From Acidimicrobiia bacterium (GTDB taxonomy: Bacteria; Acidobacteriota; Vicinamibacteria; Vicinamibacterales; UBA2999), in assembly GCA_016871375.1 (NCBI GenBank), contig VFYY01000007.1:1-45379 (forward strand): DNA of 45,379 nt, read 5' to 3'. Shown here one piece after another: positions 29,820 to 37,443 of the stretch. The notes under the pieces were generated by a model. That model ran no database searches. It worked only from the letters and a program-made list of their open reading frames with translations, and was not told where the DNA came from. Every line of letters begins with the position of its first letter. Positions within the stretch are counted from its first letter, which is position 1. Made by a program: the position numbers and the translations under genes.

Positions 29820-30359
29820 ATGTTTGCCAGGGTTGTAGCTGCCGCCGCCGTGTGCATCGCGATGAGCACGCCAGCCTGGGCGCAGCGGTCGAATCTCGAG
29901 ACGTTCCGTGACGTGCAGCGGCAGGTGCTGCGCTACCCGCACTTCACGGTCTTCGACAGCGTCCACGCGGTTGTCGACAGCGGCGTCGTCAGGCTGACCG
30001 GCAAGGTGACCATGCCGTACAAGCGCAACGACATCGGCACCCGCGTCGCGCGCGTCGCCGGCGTCTCCAATGTCGTCAACGAGATCGAGGTGCTGCCGGT
30101 GTCGCTGTTCGACGACCAGCTGCGGATCGGGATCGCGAGAGCCATCTACGGCAACTCGAACTTCTGGCGCTACGGGTCGATGGTCAACCCGCCGATCCAC
30201 ATCATCGTGGCGCACGGGCGGGTCACGCTCGAGGGCGTGGTGAACAGCGAGGTCGATCGCATGATGGCGCGCTCGATCGCCAGCTCGTTCCAGGCGTTCT
30301 CGGTGACCAACAACCTCCGCACGGACGCGGAAGCCCGCCAGGAGCTGGAGAAGCTCTAA
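29820..30359 (+). CDS. periplasmic BON-domain protein
   Basis: A 179-residue exported protein with a signal peptide (about 1-23, MSTPAWAQ) and two BON domains (about 30-95 and 100-175) of the OsmY type. Each has the conserved Gly-Val pattern (VVDSGVVRLTGKV, VAHGRVTLEGVV) and a terminal VxNxL strand. BON domains bind phospholipid or other envelope components and often respond to osmotic stress. The start is set by AGGAGG about 8 nt before the ATG at 29820, not the ORF-track start. Array H6 begins 1 nt after its TAA. Confidence 0.85.
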   Translation: MFARVVAAAAVCIAMSTPAWAQRSNLETFRDVQRQVLRYPHFTVFDSVHAVVDSGVVRLTGKVTMPYKRNDIGTRVARVAGVSNVVNEIEVLPVSLFDDQLRIGIARAIYGNSNFWRYGSMVNPPIHIIVAHGRVTLEGVVNSEVDRMMARSIASSFQAFSVTNNLRTDAEARQELEKL

Positions 30360-30360
30360 T

Positions 30361-30430
30361 CAACGCCCAACTTCCAACGCCCAACTCCCAAGCAGATCAA
30401 TTTGGGAGTTGGGAATTGGGAGTTGGAAGT
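30361..30430. repeat. inverted heptad array H6 (TTGGGAA type)
   Basis: The left arm (30361-30391) reads CAACGCC, CAACTTC, CAACGCC, CAACTCC. The right arm (30402-30430) reads TTGGGAG, TTGGGAA, TTGGGAG, TTGGAAG. It lies between convergent genes. The minus-strand lipoprotein gene is translated through the whole right arm and stops in the loop. Confidence 0.9.
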
Positions 30431-31152
30431 TCCCCTTCCTGGCCGCGGCGGGCAATCCACCAGATCACCAGCGCGAACGTCAGCAGCGCCGCCACGATCG
30501 TCGCCCCGAACAGCACGAGCGTCGTCAAGAGAATCGAGTCGCTCTCGACGTGCACCTGCAGGCCGAGGGGCGCCCCGGCCAGCCGGTCGCGCAGCGGCTG
30601 CTCCCACTCCAGAATGTTTCCGCGCAGGACGCCGGCCGGCGAGTTGTGGAACACGATCGCGCTGGGCAGGTGCATCTTGAAGAGCACCAGCTCGTCTCCC
30701 GTCCAGCCGACGTCGCCGACAGCCGGGTTCGTGCGTGACGGCGGACCCACCGTCTGCTCGTATTCGTACATGTCTCCCTGCCGCTCGAACCGGTAGCGCG
30801 ACCAGGCCAGCGGCGCGATCCGCGACGCCTGCCGCACGTCGTCCACGTCCACGCTGGCGTGCACGACGCGGCGGCCGTCCCGGCGCGACACGCTGACGCG
30901 CGCCCGCGACTCCGGCGTGGAGAACAGCGCGCGGACCCGCTCGCGATCGAGCCGCGCGCGTGGACTCACGTCGAGGTCCGCGCCGCGCAGCGCGACGAGC
31001 GCCGCCACCGACGCATTGACGTTGATCGTCGCGGAGCCGTCGAGCGCCAGGTAGATCTCTTCCTCGTATTCGTACTCGGGCCGGAAGACGCCGCTGCGCG
31101 AGCAGCCGGCCACCGTGACGCAGACGAGCAGCAGGACCCAGAGAAGACGCAC
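30397..31152 (-). CDS. lipoprotein with C-terminal membrane span
   Basis: A predicted lipoprotein of 251 residues from a GTG start: VRLLWVLLLVCVTVAGCSRSG with lipobox VAGC. A beta-rich periplasmic domain and a second hydrophobic span near residues 210-235 (TLVLFGATIVAALLTFALVIWW) follow. The family is not recognised. The last residues, LPTPNSQLPN, are encoded by array H6, so the original stop codon seems to have been lost or replaced. A -10-like TATCAT ends 9 nt before the GTG and no Shine-Dalgarno is visible, so translation may be leaderless. Divergent from polA. Confidence 0.75.
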   Translation of the reverse strand: MRLLWVLLLVCVTVAGCSRSGVFRPEYEYEEEIYLALDGSATINVNASVAALVALRGADLDVSPRARLDRERVRALFSTPESRARVSVSRRDGRRVVHASVDVDDVRQASRIAPLAWSRYRFERQGDMYEYEQTVGPPSRTNPAVGDVGWTGDELVLFKMHLPSAIVFHNSPAGVLRGNILEWEQPLRDRLAGAPLGLQVHVESDSILLTTLVLFGATIVAALLTFALVIWWIARRGQEGELPTPNSQLPN

Positions 31153-31161
31153 CAAAACGCA

Positions 31162-31171
31162 ATGATATCCT
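31162..31171. promoter_or_regulatory. overlapping divergent -10 hexamers
   Basis: TATCAT on the minus strand (31167-31162) and TATCCT on the plus strand (31166-31171) overlap at a GATATC centre. They lie 9 and 8 nt from the lipoprotein GTG and the polA ATG at 31180, the spacing expected for leaderless transcripts on both strands. Confidence 0.45.
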
Positions 31172-31179
31172 CGAAGCGA

Positions 31180-33936
31180 ATGGCCCGGCAGACGCTCTTC
31201 CTCATCGACGGCAGCTCGCAGATGTACCGCGCGTATCACGCGTTCCGCGGCCGCGGGCTGTCCAACCAGGAAGGGCGCACCACGCATGCCGTCTACGTGT
31301 TCGTGACGATGCTGCGGAAGCTGATCGCCGACCATCGTCCGACGTACATGGCGGCGTCGTTCGACCTGGCGGGGCCGACCTTCCGCGACACGATCGTGGA
31401 CGACTACAAGGCCACGCGCGCGGCGATGCCCGACGATCTCTCCGAGCAGCTTGCGTGGGTGCACGAAGCGTGCGAGGCGATGGGCGTGCCCATCATCACC
31501 GCGCCGGGATACGAGGCCGACGACGTGATCGGGACGCTGGCGACGCTGGCGGCGCCCACGTTCGACGTGGCGATCGTGTCCATCGACAAGGATTTCTTTC
31601 AGCTCGTCCGCGACGCCGACGCGGGGTCCCCGCCGCGCACGCCTGCGCGGTGGGGCGCCATCCGTGTCTACGACCCGCGTGAGGACGGCGCGTGGTTCGA
31701 CGAGCGGGGCGTCGTCGAGAAGTTCGGCGTGAGGCCGTCGCAGGTGGCCGACGTGCTCGCGCTCGTCGGCGACACCAGCGACAACGTCGCGGGCGTGCCC
31801 GGCGTCGGCAGGAAGGGCGCGATCGATCTCATCGGCGCGTACGGCAGCCTCGACGCGCTGCTGGCGGGCGCGGGCGACATCAGCCAGCGCAAGTACCGCG
31901 AGGCGCTGACCGCGCATCGCGACGATGCGCTCCGCAGCCGGGAGCTGGTGACGATCCGCTGCGACGTGCCGATCGAGGTGGATTTCGAGTCGCTGCGCTA
32001 CCGCGGGCCCTCGCGCGAGCGCTGCTACGAGCTCTTCTCGCGGCTGGCGTTCCGGTCGCTGATGAACGAGTACGCCCCCACCGCGGACACGATCAGGAAG
32101 GACTACGAGCTCGTCACCTCAATGGAGGCGCTCGACCGCCTCATCGCCGGACTTCGGCAGGCGGGCGAGTTCGCGCTCCGCGTGATTCCGGACCTCCCCT
32201 CCGCCATGCGCGCCGGCATCGTCGGCCTCGCCGTATCCACCGGAGAGCGCCAGGCGCGATACGTCCCGATGGGGCACGAGGGCGCGGATGACACGGGCGA
32301 TCTGCTGTCGAGCGCGTCCGTGCCGGTGCAGATCGAGCGCAGGGCCGCGCTGGCGCGCCTGAAGCCGCTGCTCGAGGACGAGACCGTCCGCAAGGTCGGG
32401 CACGACCTGAAGTTCGATCTGGTGCTGCTGGCCGGCCACGGCATCGAGCTGCGCGGGCTCCTGTTCGACTCGATGCTGGCCAGTTATCTGCTCGACGCGA
32501 CGCGGCCCGGGCACCCGCTGGAAGACACGTCGCTCGAGCATCTCGGCTACAAGGCGCTCACCGAAGAGGACGTGTGCGGCCGCGGCGCGAAGGCGACGCC
32601 GCTGTCGCGCCTCGCGCCCGAGGCGGCGCTGAACTTCGCGGGCGAGCGGGCAGACCTGGCGCGCCAGCTGGCCGGACGCCTGGCGCCGCTCCTCGTGACC
32701 GACCAGCTCGACACGGTGTTCCGCGAGATGGAGATGCCGCTCATCCCGGTGCTCGGCGACATCGAGCGCGCCGGCGTCCGCATCGACGGCCCCGCGCTCG
32801 CGGCGCAGTCGCAGCACATCGAGGGCGAGCTCGCGCGCTACACGTCGCGCATCTACGAGCTGGCGGGCGAGGCGTTCAACGTGAACTCGCCGAAACAGCT
32901 CGGCGAGATCCTGTTCGACAAGCTGCAGCTGCCCGCGCTGAAGCGGACGGGCAAGACGCGGTCGGCGTCCACGGCGGTCGAAGTGCTGGAGGAGCTGGCG
33001 CTGACCCACGAGCTGCCGCGCCTGATCCTCGAATGGCGGGGACTGCACAAGCTGAAGAGCACCTACATTGACGCGCTGCCGCAGCTCGTGCACCCGGTCA
33101 CGGGCCGCGTGCACACCTGTTTCAACCAGGCGGTGGCGGCGACCGGCCGCCTGAGCAGCTCGGACCCGAACCTGCAGAACATCCCGATCCGCACCGAGCT
33201 CGGACGAAAGATCCGCCGCGCGTTCGTGGCCGCGCCGGGCAACGTGCTGATCTCTGCTGACTACTCGCAGATCGAGCTGCGGGTGCTGGCGCATCTCGCG
33301 GGCGAGGAGGCGCTGGCCGAGGCGTTCCGCGCGGGCGAGGACATCCACGACCGCACGGCAATGAAAGTCTTCGGTCCCGACAGCGGGCTCGGGAAGCACG
33401 AGCTGCGCCGGCGGGCCAAGATCATCAATTACGCGCTGCTCTACGGAAAGACCGCGTTCACGCTGTCCAAGGACATCGGCGTCACGAAGGAAGCCGCGCA
33501 GGAATTCATCGAGGCCTACTTCGCCGGTTTCCCGCGCGTCCGCGGGTTCATCGAGGACACGCTGCAACGGGCACGCGAGTCCGGCGTCGTGAAGACGATG
33601 TTCGGGCGGCGGCGGCTGGTGCCGGAGCTGAACAGCCGCAACGGGCAGATCCGCGCGGCGGCGGAGCGCGTCACGGTGAACATGCCGATTCAGGGGACGG
33701 CGGCCGACATTCTCAAGAAGGCGATGATCGACCTCCACGCCGATCTCCCGCGCCGCGGCCTGAAGACGCGGATGATCCTCACCGTCCACGACGAGCTGCT
33801 GTTCGAGGGGCCCCGCGAGGAAGCCGCTGCCGCCGCGGCGCTCGTCCGCGAGCGCATGGCGAACGCGGTCACGCTGACGGTGCCGCTGGATGTCGATGTC
33901 GGTGTTGCGGAAAACTGGCGCGACGCGAAACCGTAA
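31180..33936 (+). CDS. polA: DNA polymerase I, proofreading site degenerate
   Basis: Repair and Okazaki-fragment processing polymerase, 918 residues from ATG 31180 (ATG 31162 is an alternative). The 5'-nuclease domain (about 1-300) has FLIDGSSQMYRAYH and YEADDVIGTLA. In the 3'-5' exonuclease domain (about 310-510) the DxE of motif I is replaced (FALRVIPDLP) while the motif II Asp (LKFD) and motif III Asp remain, so proofreading is probably lost. Polymerase motifs are intact: DYSQIELR, RRAKIINYALLYG and VHDELLFE. The O-helix residue equivalent to E. coli Phe762 is Tyr. Confidence 0.96.
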   Translation: MARQTLFLIDGSSQMYRAYHAFRGRGLSNQEGRTTHAVYVFVTMLRKLIADHRPTYMAASFDLAGPTFRDTIVDDYKATRAAMPDDLSEQLAWVHEACEAMGVPIITAPGYEADDVIGTLATLAAPTFDVAIVSIDKDFFQLVRDADAGSPPRTPARWGAIRVYDPREDGAWFDERGVVEKFGVRPSQVADVLALVGDTSDNVAGVPGVGRKGAIDLIGAYGSLDALLAGAGDISQRKYREALTAHRDDALRSRELVTIRCDVPIEVDFESLRYRGPSRERCYELFSRLAFRSLMNEYAPTADTIRKDYELVTSMEALDRLIAGLRQAGEFALRVIPDLPSAMRAGIVGLAVSTGERQARYVPMGHEGADDTGDLLSSASVPVQIERRAALARLKPLLEDETVRKVGHDLKFDLVLLAGHGIELRGLLFDSMLASYLLDATRPGHPLEDTSLEHLGYKALTEEDVCGRGAKATPLSRLAPEAALNFAGERADLARQLAGRLAPLLVTDQLDTVFREMEMPLIPVLGDIERAGVRIDGPALAAQSQHIEGELARYTSRIYELAGEAFNVNSPKQLGEILFDKLQLPALKRTGKTRSASTAVEVLEELALTHELPRLILEWRGLHKLKSTYIDALPQLVHPVTGRVHTCFNQAVAATGRLSSSDPNLQNIPIRTELGRKIRRAFVAAPGNVLISADYSQIELRVLAHLAGEEALAEAFRAGEDIHDRTAMKVFGPDSGLGKHELRRRAKIINYALLYGKTAFTLSKDIGVTKEAAQEFIEAYFAGFPRVRGFIEDTLQRARESGVVKTMFGRRRLVPELNSRNGQIRAAAERVTVNMPIQGTAADILKKAMIDLHADLPRRGLKTRMILTVHDELLFEGPREEAAAAAALVRERMANAVTLTVPLDVDVGVAENWRDAKP

Positions 33937-33956
33937 TCAAAGTGCCTGGGGTACCT

Positions 33957-34072
33957 CTAGCGCGGTTTCGACTTCTTCGTAGTGTCCGGCTTTAGCCGGA
34001 CCACACACGGCGGTGCCGATCAACTTGGTCCGGCTAAAGCCGGACACTACGACGTTTCAGAAACCGCTCTAG
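33957..34072. repeat. CTAG-ended hairpin element, full copy A
   Basis: A 116-bp element. The outer ends CTAGCGCGGTTTC and GAAACCGCTCTAG are 13-bp inverted repeats with one mismatch. Inside is a second inverted pair, CGTAGTGTCCGGC/GCCGGACACTACG, whose arms each contain a GGCTTTAGCC-type small palindrome. It lies between convergent polA and the TPR gene. Both ends read CTCTAGCG in the same direction. Imperfect GTGCCTGGG/GTGCCTGAA/GTGCCTCGG 9-mers flank it on both sides. Confidence 0.85.
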
Positions 34073-34094
34073 CGTGCCTGAAGTGCCTCGGGTG

Positions 34095-34901
34095 CTAGTT
34101 CCACTGCGCTTTCAGGGCATCCCATTCGGCGCGCAGGGAGGCGGTCGTTTCCTGCTGCTCCCGCGCGGGACGGCCGCGGACGCGCTCGGGGATCAGCGCC
34201 TGCGTGACGAGGCGGTCGAGGTCGGCGCGGACGGCAGCCGCATGGTCGGGCCGCAGGCCGGCGCGGATCCAGCCGGCCATGGCCGCGTGCCACGCGCGCT
34301 CGACCTCGCCGGCGCCGCGCGCGGCGAGCGGCAGCCAGTAGTTCGCGGGCCCGTTGCCCGGGTCCGCCCGCAGCTCGTCCTCCATCCTCGACACGATGCG
34401 CTCGAACATGGCCTGGCGGCGGTCGCCCGGACGGCGCTGCGCTTCCTTCTCGAGCGAGGTGGCCCACCATTCGAGCAGCAGCCAGCGGTCGCGCTCCGGC
34501 AGCAGTGCGGCCCTCGTCAGGGCGGTGTCGAACAGCTCGGCCGAGGCGCCGAAGTTCTCGCCGAGGAACAGCGACTGCCCGAGGCCGACGAGGAGATCGA
34601 GTTGATCGCGAGGGGTCAGCGCGGGGGCGCGGACGGCGGAGAGCGCCTCGCGCGCGGCCGCCAGGTCGGCCGTGTCGCTGCGAAGCCTGAAGCGCTCGAG
34701 ATGCGAGCGGCCGAGCACGAGCGCGGCGGCATCCGCGGACGGCGCATCCGCGCGCGCCATCGACGCGGACGCGATGGCGCCGTCGAAGTCTCCGGCGTTG
34801 TAGAGCATGCGCGCCCGTGCGAGCGCCGGGTGCTCGGCCGCGAACACCGGCGCCGCGGCGATCGCGATCGAGACGATCAGCAGCCCCACGCGCGCGCCCA
34901 T
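34095..34901 (-). CDS. secreted TPR-like protein
   Basis: A 268-residue exported helical protein. A signal peptide (MGARVGLLIVSIAIAAAPVFA) is followed by helix pairs with TPR character (ARARMLYNAGDFDGAIASAS, LGQSLFLGENFGASAELFD). No catalytic motif is seen, so it is probably a periplasmic scaffold. A TAGCAT hexamer ends 6 nt before the ATG and there is no Shine-Dalgarno, so the mRNA may be leaderless. It is divergent from pcnB, with 26 nt between the start codons. Confidence 0.7.
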   Translation of the reverse strand: MGARVGLLIVSIAIAAAPVFAAEHPALARARMLYNAGDFDGAIASASMARADAPSADAAALVLGRSHLERFRLRSDTADLAAAREALSAVRAPALTPRDQLDLLVGLGQSLFLGENFGASAELFDTALTRAALLPERDRWLLLEWWATSLEKEAQRRPGDRRQAMFERIVSRMEDELRADPGNGPANYWLPLAARGAGEVERAWHAAMAGWIRAGLRPDHAAAVRADLDRLVTQALIPERVRGRPAREQQETTASLRAEWDALKAQWN

Positions 34902-34907
34902 GGGGCA

Positions 34908-34917
34908 ATGCTACCCT
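34908..34917. promoter_or_regulatory. overlapping divergent -10 hexamers
   Basis: TAGCAT on the minus strand (34913-34908), 6 nt from the TPR-protein ATG, overlaps TACCCT on the plus strand (34912-34917), 10 nt from the pcnB ATG. The layout is the same as at polA and suggests leaderless or near-leaderless divergent transcripts. Confidence 0.4.
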
Positions 34918-34927
34918 AGACGGACTG

Positions 34928-36265
34928 ATGGGCCAGCCGGTAGTCGTGCCGCGGGCCGAGCACACGATCTCGCGCAGCCAGGTCGATCCCGACGCACTCA
35001 AGGTGCTGTACCGGCTGCACCAGAACGGCTTCGTCGCCTACCTCGTCGGCGGCAGCGTCCGCGACCTGCTCCTGCAGCGCCGGCCGAAGGACTTCGACAT
35101 CGGCACCTCCGCGCACCCCTACCAGGTCAAGCGGCTGTTCCGGAACTGCTGGATCATCGGCCGCCGCTTCCGGCTGGCGCACGTGAAGTTCGGCCCGAAG
35201 ACGATCGAGGTCGCGACGTTCCGGCGGCAGCTCTCCGCTGAAGAGCTCGCGGCCGCCGAGACGCAGCCCGTGGAGCACGCGGTCCCGATGGACGGCCATC
35301 ACGAGAACGGCCACGACCGCCTGCTCCATCGTGACAACACGTTCGGCACGCCGGAAGAGGACGCCTTCCGCCGCGACTTCACGATGAACGCGCTGTTCTA
35401 CGACATCTCCTCCTTCTCGATCATCGATTACACGGGCGGACTGCACGACATCAACGCGCGGCTCGTGCGCTGCATCGGCGACCCGAACGAGCGCTTCCAG
35501 GAGGATCCGGTACGGATGCTGCGCGCGGTGGCCATGGCCGCGCGCCTCGGCTTCACCATCGACCCGCCGGTCGACGCCGCCATCGCCGCGCACCGTCACG
35601 AGATCGCCAGGAGCGCGCCGGCGCGCCTCGTCGAGGAGTTCTACAAGCTGCTGCGCGCGGGCGCCGCCGAGCGCGCGTTCCGCATGCTCGCCGAACGCCG
35701 GCTGCTGGAGCCGATCGCGGCCGCGCTGCAGAAAGCGTCAGGCGACGCGCTGTGGACATCGCTGGCCGCGCTCGACGCGTACCGGATGCGCTTCGAAGAG
35801 ACGCCCGACACGCTCACGAACCCGATCCTGCTCGGGTCGCTGCTCGTGCCCCTCGGGCACAACACGCGCACGCTGGCGCCGCCACACCCGGTGGGCGACG
35901 AGGATCGCCGCAAACCGAAGCCGCCGATCATCTCGCTGGGGATGCTGCCGCTGGCACGCCGCGATGTGGAGCGGCTGCGCCAGATCCTCGGCCTGCAGCC
36001 GCGCCTGCTGGACACGACGCTGTCGCCGCGCGCCCGGCGCGCGCTCACGCACCGCAGCCCGTTCAAGGAAGCCATGACGTGGCTGGAGATCCACGGCCAC
36101 GCACCAGAGGCGCTCGAGCACTGGCGCGGGTTTCTGGAGGCGGCGGTGACCTTTGAGGCGGAGGCGGCAGCGGAAGGCGGGGACCATCCGCCGCGAAGGC
36201 GCCGGCGGAGACGGCGTCGGCGCTACGGGCCACAGAGACACAGGGACACAGAGAAAAAAGACTAG
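34928..36265 (+). CDS. pcnB: poly(A) polymerase / CCA-adding family protein (PcnB-type)
   Basis: Template-independent nucleotidyltransferase that adds 3' A residues to RNA, 445 residues. The catalytic head has GGSVRDLLLQRRPKDFDIGT (DxD metal ligands), followed by RRFRLAHVKFG and IEVATFR, which are typical of PcnB rather than CCA enzymes, then RRDFTMNALFYD and EDPVRMLRAVAMAARLGF. The C-terminus carries ten consecutive arginines, like the basic RNA-binding tail of PcnB. The final residues [12 protein letters not shown] are encoded by a CACAGAG repeat and the TAG stop by element B, so the 3' end has been rebuilt by repeats. CCA addition remains possible. Confidence 0.85.
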   Translation: MGQPVVVPRAEHTISRSQVDPDALKVLYRLHQNGFVAYLVGGSVRDLLLQRRPKDFDIGTSAHPYQVKRLFRNCWIIGRRFRLAHVKFGPKTIEVATFRRQLSAEELAAAETQPVEHAVPMDGHHENGHDRLLHRDNTFGTPEEDAFRRDFTMNALFYDISSFSIIDYTGGLHDINARLVRCIGDPNERFQEDPVRMLRAVAMAARLGFTIDPPVDAAIAAHRHEIARSAPARLVEEFYKLLRAGAAERAFRMLAERRLLEPIAAALQKASGDALWTSLAALDAYRMRFEETPDTLTNPILLGSLLVPLGHNTRTLAPPHPVGDEDRRKPKPPIISLGMLPLARRDVERLRQILGLQPRLLDTTLSPRARRALTHRSPFKEAMTWLEIHGHAPEALEHWRGFLEAAVTFEAEAAAEGGDHPPRRRRRRRRRRYGPQRHRDTEKKD

Positions 36266-36325
36266 CGCGGTTTCGACTTCTTCGTAGACGTTTCAGAAAC
36301 CGCTCTGGCTCCGTGCCTCTGTGGC
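36230..36325. repeat. CACAGAG array interrupted by element B (H2')
   Basis: The left arm CCACAGAGACACAGGGACAC plus AGAG (36230-36253) is identical to the left arm of array H2. The right arm CTCTGGCTCCGTGCCTCTGT plus GGC (36303-36325) is its inverse. Between them sits hairpin element B (36262-36307). The left arm is translated as the C-terminus of pcnB. Confidence 0.8.
36262..36307. repeat. CTAG-ended hairpin element, minimal copy B
   Basis: A 46-bp copy with ends CTAGCGCGGTTTC and GAAACCGCTCTGG around GACTTCTTCGTAGACGTTTC. It is identical to the outer part of copy A without the inner TGTCCGGC hairpin. The first CTAG gives the pcnB stop codon. Confidence 0.85.
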
Positions 36326-36343
36326 TCGTCTCAGAGGCTTGTC

Positions 36344-37441
36344 TCAGCCTCTCTTCCGCTCGAACTCGCGCATGAACGCCACGAGCGCGTCCACGCCGTC
36401 TTCCGGGAACGCGTTGTAGATCGACGCGCGCATGCCGCCCACGGACCGGTGTCCCTGCAGGCCGTCGAGACCGGCGGCCGTCGATTCCTTCACGAACTGC
36501 TTCTCGAGGTCCTCCGACGGCAGGCGGAACGTGACGTTCATCACCGAGCGGCTGTCCTTCTGCGCCGTGCCACGGTAGAACCCGGTGCGGTCGATCTCGG
36601 CGTAGAGCTTCCCGGCCTTGCGCTCGTTCGCGCGCGCCACCGCCTGCAGCCCGCCCTGCGCCTTCAGCCACTTCATCGTGAGCCCGAGAATGTAGATGCC
36701 GAACGTGTTGGGCGTGTTGTAGAGCGAGTTGTTCTCCGCGTGCACCTTGTAGTTCAGCATGATCGGCAGCGCCTCGGTGGAGCGCGCGAGCAGATCCTCG
36801 CGGACGATCACGAGCGTCACCCCGGACGGGCCGAGGTTCTTCTGCGCGCCGGCGTAGATCAACCCGAACCTGGCGACGTCCATCGGCCCATGGAACATGT
36901 CGGACGAGGCGTCGGCGACCAGCGGCGCGTCACCGGTGTCCGGAATGGTGTGCCACTCCGTGCCTTCGATCGTGTTGTTGGTCGTGATGTGCACGTAGGC
37001 GGCCCCCGGCGTCAGCGTGCACTCGCCCGGCGCGGGAATGCGCGTGTACTTGTCGGCCTTCGTCGTGGCCGCAATGTTCACGGTGCCGACCTTCTTCGCT
37101 TCCTTGATGGCCTTGTCCGCCCACGAGCCGGTGTCGATGTAGTCGGCCGTCGCGCCGGCGCCAAGCAGGTTCATCGGCACCATCGAGAACTGCAGCGTGG
37201 CGCCGCCCTGCAGCATCAGGATCCTGTAGGTCGCCGGGATCCCGGCCAGCGCCCGGATGTCCTCGATGGCGCCGTTCAGCAGATCCTCGAACGTCTTCGA
37301 CCGATGGCTGATCTCCATCACCGACATGCCGACGCCGGGCAGCGACACGAGATCGCGCTGCGCTTCCTCGAGCACCGGCAGCGGCAGCACGGCGGGGCCG
37401 GCGGAGAAGTTGTAGATGCGGGTCGTGGCTGGAGTCGGCAT
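36344..37441 (-). CDS. serC: phosphoserine aminotransferase
   Basis: PLP enzyme transferring an amino group from glutamate to 3-phosphohydroxypyruvate, the second step of serine synthesis. It is 365 residues. Motifs include NFSAGPAVLPLPVLEEAQ, MSVMEISHRSKTFEDL, MLQGGATLQFSMVPMNLL and the PLP-lysine site GLIYAGAQKNLGPSGVT. It starts 2 nt after the serA stop, so DUF1015-serA-serC form one operon. The gene ends about 16 nt before the CACAGAG right arm. Confidence 0.95.
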   Translation of the reverse strand: MPTPATTRIYNFSAGPAVLPLPVLEEAQRDLVSLPGVGMSVMEISHRSKTFEDLLNGAIEDIRALAGIPATYRILMLQGGATLQFSMVPMNLLGAGATADYIDTGSWADKAIKEAKKVGTVNIAATTKADKYTRIPAPGECTLTPGAAYVHITTNNTIEGTEWHTIPDTGDAPLVADASSDMFHGPMDVARFGLIYAGAQKNLGPSGVTLVIVREDLLARSTEALPIMLNYKVHAENNSLYNTPNTFGIYILGLTMKWLKAQGGLQAVARANERKAGKLYAEIDRTGFYRGTAQKDSRSVMNVTFRLPSEDLEKQFVKESTAAGLDGLQGHRSVGGMRASIYNAFPEDGVDALVAFMREFERKRG

Positions 37442-37443
37442 TT

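Noticed and set aside
32119-33789. Minus-strand ORF of 556 aa opposite polA
   Set aside because: Shadow ORF; polA motifs are unambiguous on the plus strand.
34928-36265. Assignment as a strict CCA tRNA nucleotidyltransferase
   Set aside because: RRFRLAHVKFG and the ten-arginine tail fit PcnB-type poly(A) polymerase better, although CCA activity cannot be excluded.
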